NCBI RefSeq assembly: GCF_039535785.1 | Contig: NZ_BAAAXV010000009.1 | Location: 1,178,001-1,242,000 of the forward strand | Direction: 5' to 3' | Length of the DNA: 64,000 nt | Source of the DNA: Nonomuraea helvata | GTDB taxonomy: Bacteria > Actinomycetota > Actinomycetes > Streptosporangiales > Streptosporangiaceae | Shown here: positions 10,658 through 19,108 of the stretch, one piece after another | Numbering within the stretch: position 1 is the stretch's first letter | Layout: each line of letters begins with the position of its first letter | Notes under the pieces: model-generated | The model's input: only the letters and a program-made list of their open reading frames with translations | What the model was told of the DNA's origin: nothing | Databases searched by the model: none | Translations under genes and position numbers: made by a program

Positions 10658-11374
10658 TCACGCCGGCTTGAACCCTCTGTGCAGTGCCACGATCCCCATC
10701 GTGAGATTGCGCCACGCCACCCGCTCCCAGCCGGCCTGCTGAATGGTGCGGGCCAGAGTGCGCTGGTCGGGCCAATCCCTGATGGACTCAGCCAGATATT
10801 CGTAGGAATCGTCATTGGACCCGAACACCTTGGCCACTTTTGGCAGCAGCCTCATCAGATATTCGCGATAGACGAGATCGAACGGCCCGAAGGTGACGTG
10901 CGAGAACTCCAGCACCGCCAGCCGGCCGCCGGGCTTGGTCACGCGCAGCATCTCCCGCAGCGCCTGCGAGGTGTCGTGCACGTTGCGCAGCGCCACCGAG
11001 ATCGTCACGGCGTCGAAGGAGTCGTCGGCGAACGGCAGCCGCAGCGCGTCGCCCGCGATGAACGGCACCCCGTCGCCCGACAGGGCGTTGCCGCCGTGCC
11101 GCCGCACGCCGGTGCGGAGCATGCCCAGCGAGAAGTCGGACGCGATGGCCCGCGCGCCCAGCGTGGTGAACGCGTCGGTGGACGTGCCGGTGCCCGCCCC
11201 CAGGTCGAGCACGAGCTCGCCGGGCCCCGCGTCAACGGCCGCGGCCACCGCCTTGCGCCAGAGCCTGACCTGCCCGAGGGAGATCACGTCGTTGACCAGG
11301 TCGTAGCGCCGGGCGGTGCGATCGAACATCGCGGCGACCTCGCCCGGCTGTTTGTCCAATTGAGCGCGCGTCAT
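10658..11374 (-). CDS. menG: demethylmenaquinone methyltransferase
   Basis: A 238-residue SAM-dependent methyltransferase of the UbiE/MenG family that makes menaquinone from demethylmenaquinone. Visible features are [12 protein letters not shown] at the N-terminus, the SAM motif [14 protein letters not shown], and SVALRNVHD and [11 protein letters not shown], typical of the family. ATG 11374 ([14 protein letters not shown]) is preferred over an in-frame TTG two codons earlier. Lack of a ubiquinone pathway in actinobacteria supports the menaquinone role. Confidence 0.93.
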   Translation of the reverse strand: MTRAQLDKQPGEVAAMFDRTARRYDLVNDVISLGQVRLWRKAVAAAVDAGPGELVLDLGAGTGTSTDAFTTLGARAIASDFSLGMLRTGVRRHGGNALSGDGVPFIAGDALRLPFADDSFDAVTISVALRNVHDTSQALREMLRVTKPGGRLAVLEFSHVTFGPFDLVYREYLMRLLPKVAKVFGSNDDSYEYLAESIRDWPDQRTLARTIQQAGWERVAWRNLTMGIVALHRGFKPA

Positions 11375-11524
11375 ACCCAAAGCCTATTGGGGCGCCTCAC
11401 TTACCAGGCGACGACTCCCAGCGACCGAGCTGCCTCCACGGAGTGGAGGCCGTAAGCACAGAGGGAGCATCACTGCAACGGAAAGTAGCAACATGACTAC
11501 CCAACGTCTGCTAACAATTGGCGA

Positions 11525-12730
11525 ATGCTTGCCCGTGTCGCCCTTGCGGCGATCCTCGCCTCGGCCCCCACGCCGCACGCCCGCGTGGTCTCCGCCGACC
11601 CGGTCGACAGCACCCCGCACGTACTCGACGGCATTGTCAACGCCATCACCGTCGTCGGCCGGACCGTCGTGGTCGGCGGCTCGTTCAGCGAAGTGAGCGA
11701 CGCCGCCCGCACCACCACCTACCCACGCGCCAACCTCTTCGCCTACGACCTGACCACAGGCCGCATCCTGCAGGACTTCGCGCCGATCGTCCCCGGCGCG
11801 GTGTACGGCCTGGCCGCCGGCGACGGCGGCACCGTGTACGTCGGCGGCGAGTTCACCGGCGTCAACGACACGCGCTCCACGTCGCTGGCCAGGCTCAGGC
11901 TCTCCGACGGCGCGCTCGTGACCGGCTTCGCGCCCCGCATCGCCGGGGGCATGGTGAACACCGTGGTCAGACAGGGCTCGAAGCTCTACGTCGGCGGCGA
12001 CTTCATCAGCCCGCGCACCGCGCTGGCCAGGCTCGACGCGACCACGGGCGCGGCCGACCCGGCCTTCGGCATCACGCCGGGCGGCCCGCTGGCCGACAGC
12101 GTCAAGGTCTACGCGATCGCCGCCACCCGCTACCGCCTCGCCGTGGACGGCTCGTTCACCACGCTCGACGGCCACTCCAGGCCGCAGCTCGGGCTGATCG
12201 ACATCAGCGGCCCCACGGCCAAGGTCGCCCCCTGGCGGACCGACGCGTACGCGGCCCGGTGCATGGCGGCGTTCCCCTCATACGTCCGCGGTCTGGATTT
12301 CTCGCCCGACGGACACTATTTCGCCGTCGTCACCACGGGAGGCCCCAAGGGCGGCATGTGCGACACGACCGCCAGATTCGAGACGTACGCTACGGGCACG
12401 CGCGTCAAGCCCACGTGGGTCAACGCCACGGGAGGCGACTCGCTCTACGCGGTTTGCGTGACGGGCGCGGCGGTCTACGTCGGCGGGCATCAGCGCTGGC
12501 TGGACAATCCGCAGGGCCGCGACTCCGCCGGCCCCGGGGCGGTGTCACGCCCCGGGATCGGAGCCATTCATCCGACTACGGGTAAGGCCCTGAGTTGGAA
12601 TCCGACGCGGGAGCGCGGCATCGGCGTGAAGGCGTTTTACGCGCATCCCAGCGGACTACTTGTCGGTAGTGACACAACTCGACTCGGACGGGAGTACCAT
12701 GCCCGGATTGGCATGTTCCCTCAGCCCTAG
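11525..12730 (+). CDS. secreted beta-propeller (delta-60 repeat-like) protein
   Basis: A 401-residue protein with a short hydrophobic N-terminus (MLARVALAAILASA) that looks like a signal peptide. Repeated units of the form V-x-x-LYVGG-x-F and L-A-R-L-D-x-x-T-G-A (for example VVVGGSF, VYVGGEF, LYVGGDF, VYVGGH) recur about every 45-50 residues, the pattern of delta-60/DUF5122-like propellers. The biochemical role is unknown. Its 3' end overlaps the convergent DUF4229 gene by four bases. No partner gene is obvious. Confidence 0.7.
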   Translation: MLARVALAAILASAPTPHARVVSADPVDSTPHVLDGIVNAITVVGRTVVVGGSFSEVSDAARTTTYPRANLFAYDLTTGRILQDFAPIVPGAVYGLAAGDGGTVYVGGEFTGVNDTRSTSLARLRLSDGALVTGFAPRIAGGMVNTVVRQGSKLYVGGDFISPRTALARLDATTGAADPAFGITPGGPLADSVKVYAIAATRYRLAVDGSFTTLDGHSRPQLGLIDISGPTAKVAPWRTDAYAARCMAAFPSYVRGLDFSPDGHYFAVVTTGGPKGGMCDTTARFETYATGTRVKPTWVNATGGDSLYAVCVTGAAVYVGGHQRWLDNPQGRDSAGPGAVSRPGIGAIHPTTGKALSWNPTRERGIGVKAFYAHPSGLLVGSDTTRLGREYHARIGMFPQP

Positions 12731-12945
12731 TCGTCCTCTGGCTTCGGTCGGTCGATCTTGTTGCTGATACGTTCGCTCATGGCGTCGCGCTGCTTGTTGA
12801 GCAGGACGTAGCTGGCTATGCCGCTGATCAAGAAAGACGCGGCGATCAGCACCAGCGGGTTTTGCAGGCCGAGCAGCCAGAGCACGCCGAGGGCCACCAG
12901 AAACAGGCCGATCCGCGACAAGGTGTAAACGAGAACGGGACGCAC
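12727..12945 (-). CDS. DUF4229 family small membrane protein
   Basis: A 72-residue protein with two hydrophobic segments (about residues 8-24 and 29-46) and a charged tail ending in KPEDD. The RPVLVYTLSRIGLFL start and layout match the actinobacterial DUF4229 family, which is often found near menaquinone and nuo genes. Function is unknown; the neighbourhood hints at the respiratory membrane, but this is inference. Confidence 0.75.
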   Translation of the reverse strand: MRPVLVYTLSRIGLFLVALGVLWLLGLQNPLVLIAASFLISGIASYVLLNKQRDAMSERISNKIDRPKPEDD

Positions 12946-13202
12946 AGGTTCGAGGTTACTCGGACCCGTGGACCGGTCGCTCTTCGCATCGGACGCGAGC
13001 GCTGCTACTGTTCCCAGTCAGGGAGTTTCGTAAAGAAACACCCACGAGAGCCCCAAAGAGGCTCTATCATATAACAATCGGGCAGTCAGCTGATAACAAC
13101 CCGTGATCTTTGTAGAAAACCACGGATAAATCAGGCTTCGCTCGACACACTGGTTACCTGTCCGCCCGCTGGCAGGAAGCGGGATGCGAGGGGGAGAGAT
13201 TG
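12946..13202. other. intergenic region upstream of the BldC-like gene
   Basis: About 257 bases between divergent genes, more AT-rich than its surroundings at 13020-13140. It holds a small stem-loop (AGAGCC-N7-GGCTCT, 13047-13065) and probably the promoters of both flanking genes. I could not assign -10/-35 boxes with confidence and see no gene in it. Confidence 0.5.
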
Positions 13203-13424
13203 GTGGAGAGTAGCAGCGAGCGTCTGCTGACCCCAGGAGAGGTTGCCGCCCTCTTCCGGGTAGACCCAAAGACGGTTACGCGCTGGGCTGCGGCAGGCCG
13301 CATCAGCAGTATCCGCACCCCCGGAGGGCACAGGCGCTTCCGCGAGTCGGAAGTCCACGCCCTTCTTCGTGGCGAGGACGTTCTGACGGCCGACAGGCCG
13401 GCAGGTGAGTCCCCGCGCGTCTGA
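13203..13424 (+). CDS. bldC: BldC-like MerR-type helix-turn-helix regulator
   Basis: A 73-residue DNA-binding protein consisting of a single winged HTH. The core LLTPGEVAALFRVDPKTVTRWA followed by IRTPGGHRRFRE is nearly the same as Streptomyces BldC, the developmental repressor that delays sporulation and binds DNA in asymmetric head-to-tail arrays. GTG 13203 follows a GGGAGAG ribosome site; a TTG lies just before it. It has no cofactor domain. Orthology is very likely but rests on this small domain only. Confidence 0.85.
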   Translation: MESSSERLLTPGEVAALFRVDPKTVTRWAAAGRISSIRTPGGHRRFRESEVHALLRGEDVLTADRPAGESPRV

Positions 13425-13564
13425 CCGTGCAGACGGTGGTCCTGCGACGGCAGGATCACCGCCGGCGCAACCACTGTTCGAGTGCTTCCCGGCCGCACTT
13501 CCGTACGGCAAGCATGGGGCGGCGCCAACCGCCGATCGTGGATGGCGCCTGTCCGGTTTCCCGA

Positions 13565-13807
13565 TCAGGTCTCTTCCTGCGCCGCCTTGAACGCCAGGAA
13601 CTCCCGCTCGAGGTCGTCGTTCTCCGCCTCCCAGCGCTTGCGGCGCTCGGCCGCCTCCTCCTCCGTCAGCGCCTCGGGCAGCCACTGCTCGTAGTCCGGG
13701 TCACCCGGCTGCACCTCCACGTACGCGTTGCCGATCAGACGCCCGTCTTCGCTGGTCAGGCTCTGCGGCACGCGCAGGGTCCCGTCCGCGAGCCGGATGA
13801 CGTACAT
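13565..13807 (-). CDS. small acidic hypothetical protein paired with the metalloprotease
   Basis: An 80-residue protein (start MYVIRLADGT) with a predicted beta-rich first half and a strongly charged C-terminal helix (EEEAAERRKRWEAENDDLE). It begins only 10 bases after the stop of the metalloprotease gene at 13818, with AGGTGATC as ribosome site, so the two should be one transcript. I do not recognise the family. A binding partner or inhibitor of the protease is possible but unsupported beyond linkage. Confidence 0.6.
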   Translation of the reverse strand: MYVIRLADGTLRVPQSLTSEDGRLIGNAYVEVQPGDPDYEQWLPEALTEEEAAERRKRWEAENDDLEREFLAFKAAQEET

Positions 13808-13817
13808 GTCCGATCAC

Positions 13818-14813
13818 CTAGATTCCGTAGCGCCGGTTGAAGAAGAGCATGATGTCGAGCGCCATCCGCGTGTCTCCCCCGAGCATGTCCACGAGGGCCG
13901 GACGCTGACGGGAGGCGATGGCGGCGAAGGCGTCGGCGAAGAACTCCTTGCGGCCCAGCCCGCCTCCCTGGCGGTGGAAGGTGGAGGCCAGCAGCGGCAG
14001 TGCCGTGTCGTAGAGGCGGACGAACTCCGGAGAGTCGGAGACCCAGTCCCCGTAGGGCGAGTCGACGTCGTCGATGGCATGGCCGACCTCGTGCATCATC
14101 ACGTCGGGGGTGGGCGAGGGGCGGTCGCCCACGACGATCTTGCGGTCGCCGTACGCGCCGGCGCAGATGTCCCACGTGGCGCGGCCCGACGGGAGCGGGG
14201 CGCCGCGTAAGTAGCCCATGTCGTCGAGGTCGGGGACGCCGCCGCGGCCGACGTAGATGCCCTCCAGACCGGCCGCGAGCTTCTCCTTGAGTCGGTCGGG
14301 GAGCCTGGCGAGGCTCTCCACGGCGCGTACGACGTCGGCGGAGGGCGGCCCCAGCCTGGCGTCCCACTGGCGGTGCAGGATGCTCTCCAGCTTGCCGCAG
14401 TGGCGCAGGCCGTCGCCCATGGACGGCGTGCCGGGCCGATTGGGCTGGGCCCTGGGCTGGTCGTCGAGCTCGAAGTCGTACCAGGTGTAGCGGGGGCGCT
14501 CGACCACGGCGGCGGGCAGCCGCTCGCGGCGTTCGCGTAACGCGAACCCGTCCCAGATCGACTCCGGCGTGCGGCGCTCCGGCTCTCCCGGCCATGCCAT
14601 CCGCTCAGGCTGCCTGCTACGCGCGTCGGAGCCCGCCTCGCGACCCTTGCGGGGCTTGGCGTCTGCGCGGGCCTCCTGAGGCTTCTCGCGGGCGTTGGAC
14701 CAGAAGGAGCGCTCGGCCTCGGGGGGCGCCTCTTCCCGGCGCGAGAAGAGGTACGACCCTCGTCGCCACCAACGACCGCGCCGGTGCCGGCCCTTGTCGT
14801 TAATGAAGGCCAT
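13818..14813 (-). CDS. anthrax-lethal-factor-like (M34/ATLF-type) zinc metalloprotease
   Basis: A 331-residue protein. The last 160 residues hold the zinc motif HEVGHAIDD (near residue 240) and a downstream KEFFADAFA segment that would supply the third glutamate ligand, the arrangement of lethal-factor-like/Pro-Pro endopeptidase domains. A preceding LPDRLKEKLAAGLEGIYVG stretch also fits that fold. The first 110 residues are basic, Arg/Glu/Pro-rich and probably disordered; no signal peptide is seen. Start ATG 14813 has an AGAGGTG site; the open frame extends 14 codons further. Substrate and location are unknown. Confidence 0.7.
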   Translation of the reverse strand: MAFINDKGRHRRGRWWRRGSYLFSRREEAPPEAERSFWSNAREKPQEARADAKPRKGREAGSDARSRQPERMAWPGEPERRTPESIWDGFALRERRERLPAAVVERPRYTWYDFELDDQPRAQPNRPGTPSMGDGLRHCGKLESILHRQWDARLGPPSADVVRAVESLARLPDRLKEKLAAGLEGIYVGRGGVPDLDDMGYLRGAPLPSGRATWDICAGAYGDRKIVVGDRPSPTPDVMMHEVGHAIDDVDSPYGDWVSDSPEFVRLYDTALPLLASTFHRQGGGLGRKEFFADAFAAIASRQRPALVDMLGGDTRMALDIMLFFNRRYGI

Positions 14814-14948
14814 CGCACCTCTCAACGCCCGTGGAGTCCGGCGAGACCGCCGCATCGGCTTCCACGGTACGACGCCGATCTTCCCCTAGTCACCCGAAAT
14901 GGGACAACGGGAAGCACGATCACGTCGCGGATGGCTTACAGTTCGGGC

Positions 14949-15239
14949 ATGGCAGGTGTACTGATCGGCCTGGCGCTGCTGGCCTTCTGGCTCTTCTCGC
15001 TGTTCGACGTGGTCACCACACCGGAGGATGAGGTCCGGAACGTACCAAAAGCACTGTGGATCCTGATCGTGGTCCTGATCCCGCTCCTCGGCGGCCTGGT
15101 CTGGATGGCCCGCGGCCGCCCGCGTACCCCGCGCGCCGCGTGGCCCGTGCCCCCGGGTCCGGGCGTGCCGAAGGGCCCGGACGACGACCCCGACTTCCTG
15201 CGCGACCTCGACCGCCGCATGCGCGGCGACGACTCCTGA
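14949..15239 (+). CDS. PLDc_N domain membrane protein
   Basis: A 96-residue protein with two hydrophobic helices (LIGLALLAFWLFSLFDVV and ALWILIVVLIPLLGGLVWM) and a Pro-rich cytoplasmic tail ending DFLRDLDRRMRGDD. This is the stand-alone form of the phospholipase D N-terminal (PLDc_N) domain, common in actinobacteria. It has no catalytic PLD motif. It converges on the CcsB gene, five bases away; the same neighbourhood occurs in Streptomyces. Function is unknown. Confidence 0.82.
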   Translation: MAGVLIGLALLAFWLFSLFDVVTTPEDEVRNVPKALWILIVVLIPLLGGLVWMARGRPRTPRAAWPVPPGPGVPKGPDDDPDFLRDLDRRMRGDDS

Positions 15240-15244
15240 GCCGA

Positions 15245-16207
15245 TCAGACGTCCGCGTAGCTGTGCAGCCCGCTGATGAAGATGTTGACGCCGACCAGGT
15301 TGAACAGCAGGCAGGCGAACGCCACGAGCTGCACGATCGTCGCGGCCCTGCCCCGCCATCCGGCCGTCACCTTCGCGTGCAGGTAGGCGGCGTAGGCCAC
15401 CCAGGTGATGAACGACCAGACCTCCTTGGGGTCCCAGCCCCAGTAGCGGCCCCACGCCCGGTCCGCCCAGAGCGCGCCCGCGATCACCGCGAACGTCCAC
15501 ACCGGGAACGCGAACACGATCGCCCGGTGCGCCACCCGCTCCAGGTCGGCGCGTGACGGCAGGCGGGACACCCCGTCGCCGCGCACCAGGTAGAGGATGC
15601 CGGACACCCCGGCCATCGTGAACAGACCGCTTGCGACGATCGCGGCGGTGACGTGGATGGCGATCCAGTACGAGTTCAGCGCGGGCACCACGGGCCCCGC
15701 GGCCGTGTAGAAGAACTTGACCGCCATGCCGAGGCCGAGGGCGGCCGCGACCATCACGAAGGCGCCGAGGAAGCGCACGTTGTAGCGGAGCTGGGTGCCG
15801 AGGAACGCCGTCACGGCGGCGAAGCAGATCGCCACCACGAACTCGTACATGTTGCCCCACGGCCACCGGTCCACGGCCAGGCCGCGGGTGACGATGGCGG
15901 TGATGTGGGCCGCCCAGCCCACCCAGGCGAGCACCAGAGCCAGCTGCCCGGCCCGGACCGCACCGAAGCCCTTGGCCGCGGGTGTCTCGGCTTCCGCGGT
16001 GTCTTCGACGGGAAGCGTCCCGGCCGTGCCGCCGGCGCCGACCGCCACGGTCTGCTTGGCTTCAGCCCGCTCGACGGCGGCCGCCTTGTCGGGAACGCCC
16101 TTGCCGAAGGCGAGCTCGATCGCGAAGGCGACCATCGCGAAGACGTAGAGGAGGACGGCGGCGACGACGAAAAGGTCGCTCAGCCCGGCGAGTTGCTCAG
16201 CGGACAT
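15245..16207 (-). CDS. ccsB: cytochrome c biogenesis protein CcsB (ResC-type)
   Basis: A 320-residue polytopic membrane protein of System II cytochrome c maturation, which moves and ligates heme to apocytochromes outside the membrane with ResB. The tryptophan-rich heme-binding motif appears as WGRYWGWDPKEVWSFITW near residue 260, with conserved flanking histidines (HITAIV, AIHVTAA, YLHAK). An Ala/Glu-rich loop of about 50 residues after helix 1 is an actinobacterial trait. It overlaps resB by 11 bases and is last in the operon. Confidence 0.95.
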   Translation of the reverse strand: MSAEQLAGLSDLFVVAAVLLYVFAMVAFAIELAFGKGVPDKAAAVERAEAKQTVAVGAGGTAGTLPVEDTAEAETPAAKGFGAVRAGQLALVLAWVGWAAHITAIVTRGLAVDRWPWGNMYEFVVAICFAAVTAFLGTQLRYNVRFLGAFVMVAAALGLGMAVKFFYTAAGPVVPALNSYWIAIHVTAAIVASGLFTMAGVSGILYLVRGDGVSRLPSRADLERVAHRAIVFAFPVWTFAVIAGALWADRAWGRYWGWDPKEVWSFITWVAYAAYLHAKVTAGWRGRAATIVQLVAFACLLFNLVGVNIFISGLHSYADV

Positions 16208-17756
16208 CCTTTTCTCCTGCTGATAGAAGCTTGACGATGTCGGCGAACTCCTCGGCGAAGCCCGCCGCGGAGCCCTCTGTGCGGGTCAGGCCGCCCACCT
16301 CGACCACGCCCTTGCCGGTCCGTACGAACACCCGGCGCCGGCGGATCTGCAACGACAGCGCGATGCCGAGGATCGCCGCGCCAGCGGCGATCAGCGCGGG
16401 CACGCGGCCGGGGTCGTAGGCGGTCTGGATCGTGATCCAGTGCTTGACTCCGGTGTACTCCAGCTTCCCGGCCCCGTTGGGCAACTCCACCGACTGCCCG
16501 ACGGCCAGCGGCTTGGATGCCTCCGTGCCCCGGACCACTGGCACGATCTTGTTCTTGAGCTCGGGCGGCACGATTTCGTAGACGGACTGCGGCGTGCCCG
16601 ACCGCATCCCCAGGTCACCCGCGTAACCACCGAAGAGCTGCACCTCCGGCTGGAGATCGCCGGGGAAGGCCGAGGTATAGGCGCCGTTGGTCAACGGCAC
16701 GCTGGTGGGCAGGAACCTCAGCAGGAACCCTAGCTGGGACGGTTGCGCGTCGGGCGCCTTGACCGCGCATTCCGAGATCATCGTGGCCTTGGACTCGATC
16801 AGACACGGCACGGGCCCCTCGAAGGCCACCTGCCCCTTGCCGTCGGTGACCTTGAAGACGGGGGCGTAGCCGTTGCCGATCAGGTATGTCTGCGTGCCGT
16901 CGATCTCCAGCGGGTCGTTGACCTTGAGGGCGTAGTCGCGGGTGGGCGAACCGGGCGTGTCGTTGACCTTCAGGTGGGCGGTGTAGTCGAGCGCCTGGCC
17001 CTTCTTGTCGCCCGTGACCTGGTAGGAGGCCTTGAAGTCGGTGAGCTGGAAGGAGAACGGCTGCAGTGACTCGGCCGAGACCTGGCTGCCGGGGATGAAC
17101 CGGTCGTAGGCGGCCACCGTGTTGGCGAACCCGTCGCCCTCCACGACCAGGACGTTGCCGCGGTAGCCGAACAGGGAGCCGAAGCCGACCGCGAGCAGGA
17201 TCCCCAGCAGGGCGACGTGGAACAACAGGTTGCCGGTCTCGCGCAGGTAGCCCTTCTCGGCGGAGACCCAGCCGTCGCCCGTCACGACGCGGAAGCGCAG
17301 CCCGCGCAGCCGCCGCGCGGCCTCCTCGACGTCGAGGTCGGCCTCGAAGGAGGTGGAGTGGGGCAGGCGCGACAGGCGCCTGGGCGCGTCCGGCGGCCTG
17401 CGGCGCAGCTCGCGGGCATATGTCGCGGCACGCGGGACGACGCAGCCGATCAGCGAGGTGAACAGCAGCAGGTAGATCGCCGCGAACCAGACCGAGGTGA
17501 ACACCTCGAAGAGCTGGAATCTGTCGTACCACTCGGCCAGCGTCGGACTCTGCTGGTAGAGCCGCGCCACCTTGTCCGGGTCGACGCCGCGCTGCGGGAC
17601 GAGCGAGCCGGGCACCGCGGCGAGCGCCAGCAGGAACAGCAGGATCAGCGCCGTCTTCATCGAGGTGAGCGTGCGCCAGCCCCACCGCAGCCAGCCGACC
17701 AGCCCGAGATTGACGTGCTTGGGCGCCTGCTCCTTCTCCAACTCGTCGACGCTCAT
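16197..17756 (-). CDS. resB: cytochrome c biogenesis protein ResB
   Basis: A 519-residue membrane protein, partner of CcsB in the heme-ligation complex. N-terminal helices (TALILLFLLALAAVPGSLVPQR and FAAIYLLLFTSLIGCVV) are followed by a large extracytoplasmic domain and a last helix near residue 450. ATG 17756 (MSVDELEKEQAP) abuts the ccdA stop (TGATG). The longer upstream frame is a shadow of ccdA. Length is normal for actinobacterial ResB. Confidence 0.95.
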   Translation of the reverse strand: MSVDELEKEQAPKHVNLGLVGWLRWGWRTLTSMKTALILLFLLALAAVPGSLVPQRGVDPDKVARLYQQSPTLAEWYDRFQLFEVFTSVWFAAIYLLLFTSLIGCVVPRAATYARELRRRPPDAPRRLSRLPHSTSFEADLDVEEAARRLRGLRFRVVTGDGWVSAEKGYLRETGNLLFHVALLGILLAVGFGSLFGYRGNVLVVEGDGFANTVAAYDRFIPGSQVSAESLQPFSFQLTDFKASYQVTGDKKGQALDYTAHLKVNDTPGSPTRDYALKVNDPLEIDGTQTYLIGNGYAPVFKVTDGKGQVAFEGPVPCLIESKATMISECAVKAPDAQPSQLGFLLRFLPTSVPLTNGAYTSAFPGDLQPEVQLFGGYAGDLGMRSGTPQSVYEIVPPELKNKIVPVVRGTEASKPLAVGQSVELPNGAGKLEYTGVKHWITIQTAYDPGRVPALIAAGAAILGIALSLQIRRRRVFVRTGKGVVEVGGLTRTEGSAAGFAEEFADIVKLLSAGEKDVR

Positions 17757-18478
17757 CAGATCACCGGCTCGAAGGCGCCGATCAGACCCTGCATGGCAGC
17801 GATCATCTGTCCCCACAGCCCCGTCACGAGGAGCACTCCGACGGCCACCATCATGCCGCCGCCGATCCTGGTGATCAGGCGCGAGTGCTTGCGGATGGCC
17901 CGGAAGGTGCGCAGGGCCTTGCTGTACGCGAGTGCCGCGCCCACGAACGGCAGCCCGAGGCCCAGGGCGTACGCGACGGCCAGGAGAGCGCCCCGCGCGG
18001 CGCTGCCCTCGTTGAGGCCGAGCGCCAGCACGACGGCGAGCGTGGGCCCGATGCACGGCGTCCACCCCAGCCCGAACACCACCCCGAGCAGCGGCGCGCC
18101 CGCCAGGCCCGCGGACGGCACCCGGTGGATGCGCACGTCACGCATCAGCCCGGGGATGACGCCCAGGAACGCCAGCCCCAGCAGGATGGTCAGCACGCCG
18201 AGCACCCGCGTGATGAGCTCGGCATGGCCCAGCATGACCGAGCCGAGCCCGCCGAACAGCGCACCGCTGAGCACGAACACCAGCCCGAACCCGCTCACGA
18301 ACAGCACCGTGCCCAGCACCAGCCGCCCCCGCCCGGCGTCGGTGCTCATGCCGGTCACGTACGACAGGTAGCCGGGCACCAGCGGAAGCACGCACGGCGA
18401 CAGGAACGACACCACCCCGGCCAGCACCGCGATCGGCACGGCGAGCAGCAGCGAGCCCGAGGCGACGACGTCACTCAT
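17756..18478 (-). CDS. ccdA: cytochrome c biogenesis thiol-disulfide transporter CcdA
   Basis: A 240-residue protein with six predicted helices that carries reducing power across the membrane to the extracytoplasmic thioredoxin ResA. Both redox cysteine sites are present: VSFLSPCVLPLVPGYLSY in helix 1 and GWTPCIGPTLA in helix 4. The gene lies between the ResA-like gene (8-base overlap) and resB (1-base overlap). Confidence 0.95.
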   Translation of the reverse strand: MSDVVASGSLLLAVPIAVLAGVVSFLSPCVLPLVPGYLSYVTGMSTDAGRGRLVLGTVLFVSGFGLVFVLSGALFGGLGSVMLGHAELITRVLGVLTILLGLAFLGVIPGLMRDVRIHRVPSAGLAGAPLLGVVFGLGWTPCIGPTLAVVLALGLNEGSAARGALLAVAYALGLGLPFVGAALAYSKALRTFRAIRKHSRLITRIGGGMMVAVGVLLVTGLWGQMIAAMQGLIGAFEPVI

Positions 18479-19037
18479 CGCGCACCTTGGTCACGGTGTT
18501 GAGCAGGTCGGTGTATTTGACCGCGCCGAGCGCCCTGGCGGCGACCCTGCCCTGCTTGTCGATGATCAGCGTGGACGGGATGGCCGCGGGCGGCACCGTG
18601 CCCTGGAAGGCCAGCGCCACCTTTCCCGGCTGGTCGAAGATGTGCGGGTAGCCGGTCTTCTCGGTGCGCTCGAACGCCAGCGCGTCGGCCTGGCGGTCCT
18701 TGAAGTCGACGCCGATGAACTCCACGCCGCTGCTCTTGGTCTGGGCCGCGACCTCCTTGAGCACCGGCGCCTCCGCGCGGCACGGGCCGCACCACGACGC
18801 CCAGAAGTTGAGCACCACGACCTTGCCCTTGTGCGCGGCGAGCGAGGCGGTGGCCCCGTCGAGGGTCGGCCCCTGGACGGCCGGGGCCGGCTTGCGCTCG
18901 CCCGCGCCGAACACCTGCATCTTCCCGTCGCCCGCGACGAACCGGGTGTCGCCCGCCTGCGGCTGACCACCCTGGTTGCCGGCGCAGCCCGCGACCAGCA
19001 GGCCCAGGAGAACGAGGAAGATGGATTTGGCGCGCAC
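18471..19037 (-). CDS. resA: ResA/TlpA-like thiol-disulfide lipoprotein
   Basis: A 188-residue membrane-anchored thioredoxin that should reduce the CxxCH cysteines of apocytochrome c, fed by CcdA. A lipoprotein signal peptide ends in LVAGC (Cys near residue 18), and the active site is NFWASWCGPCRAEAP. GTG 19037 has AAGGAG ten bases upstream. It is the first gene of the ResA-CcdA-ResB-CcsB operon, which starts just after a strong inverted repeat (19062-19088). Confidence 0.92.
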   Translation of the reverse strand: MRAKSIFLVLLGLLVAGCAGNQGGQPQAGDTRFVAGDGKMQVFGAGERKPAPAVQGPTLDGATASLAAHKGKVVVLNFWASWCGPCRAEAPVLKEVAAQTKSSGVEFIGVDFKDRQADALAFERTEKTGYPHIFDQPGKVALAFQGTVPPAAIPSTLIIDKQGRVAARALGAVKYTDLLNTVTKVRDE

Positions 19038-19061
19038 GGAGGAAGATCTCCTTGTACTACA

Positions 19062-19088
19062 ACCGGTAGAGCTTGCAACTCTACCGGT
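19062..19088. repeat. perfect 10-bp inverted repeat between phosphatase gene and resA
   Basis: ACCGGTAGAG and CTCTACCGGT are separated by CTTGCAA. The dyad lies in the 71-base gap between the histidine phosphatase stop (19109) and the ResA start (19037). It could terminate the upstream gene or be an operator for the cytochrome c operon. There is no T-tract on either side. Confidence 0.6.
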
Positions 19089-19108
19089 GAGGCCCCGCGC
19101 TCCGGACA

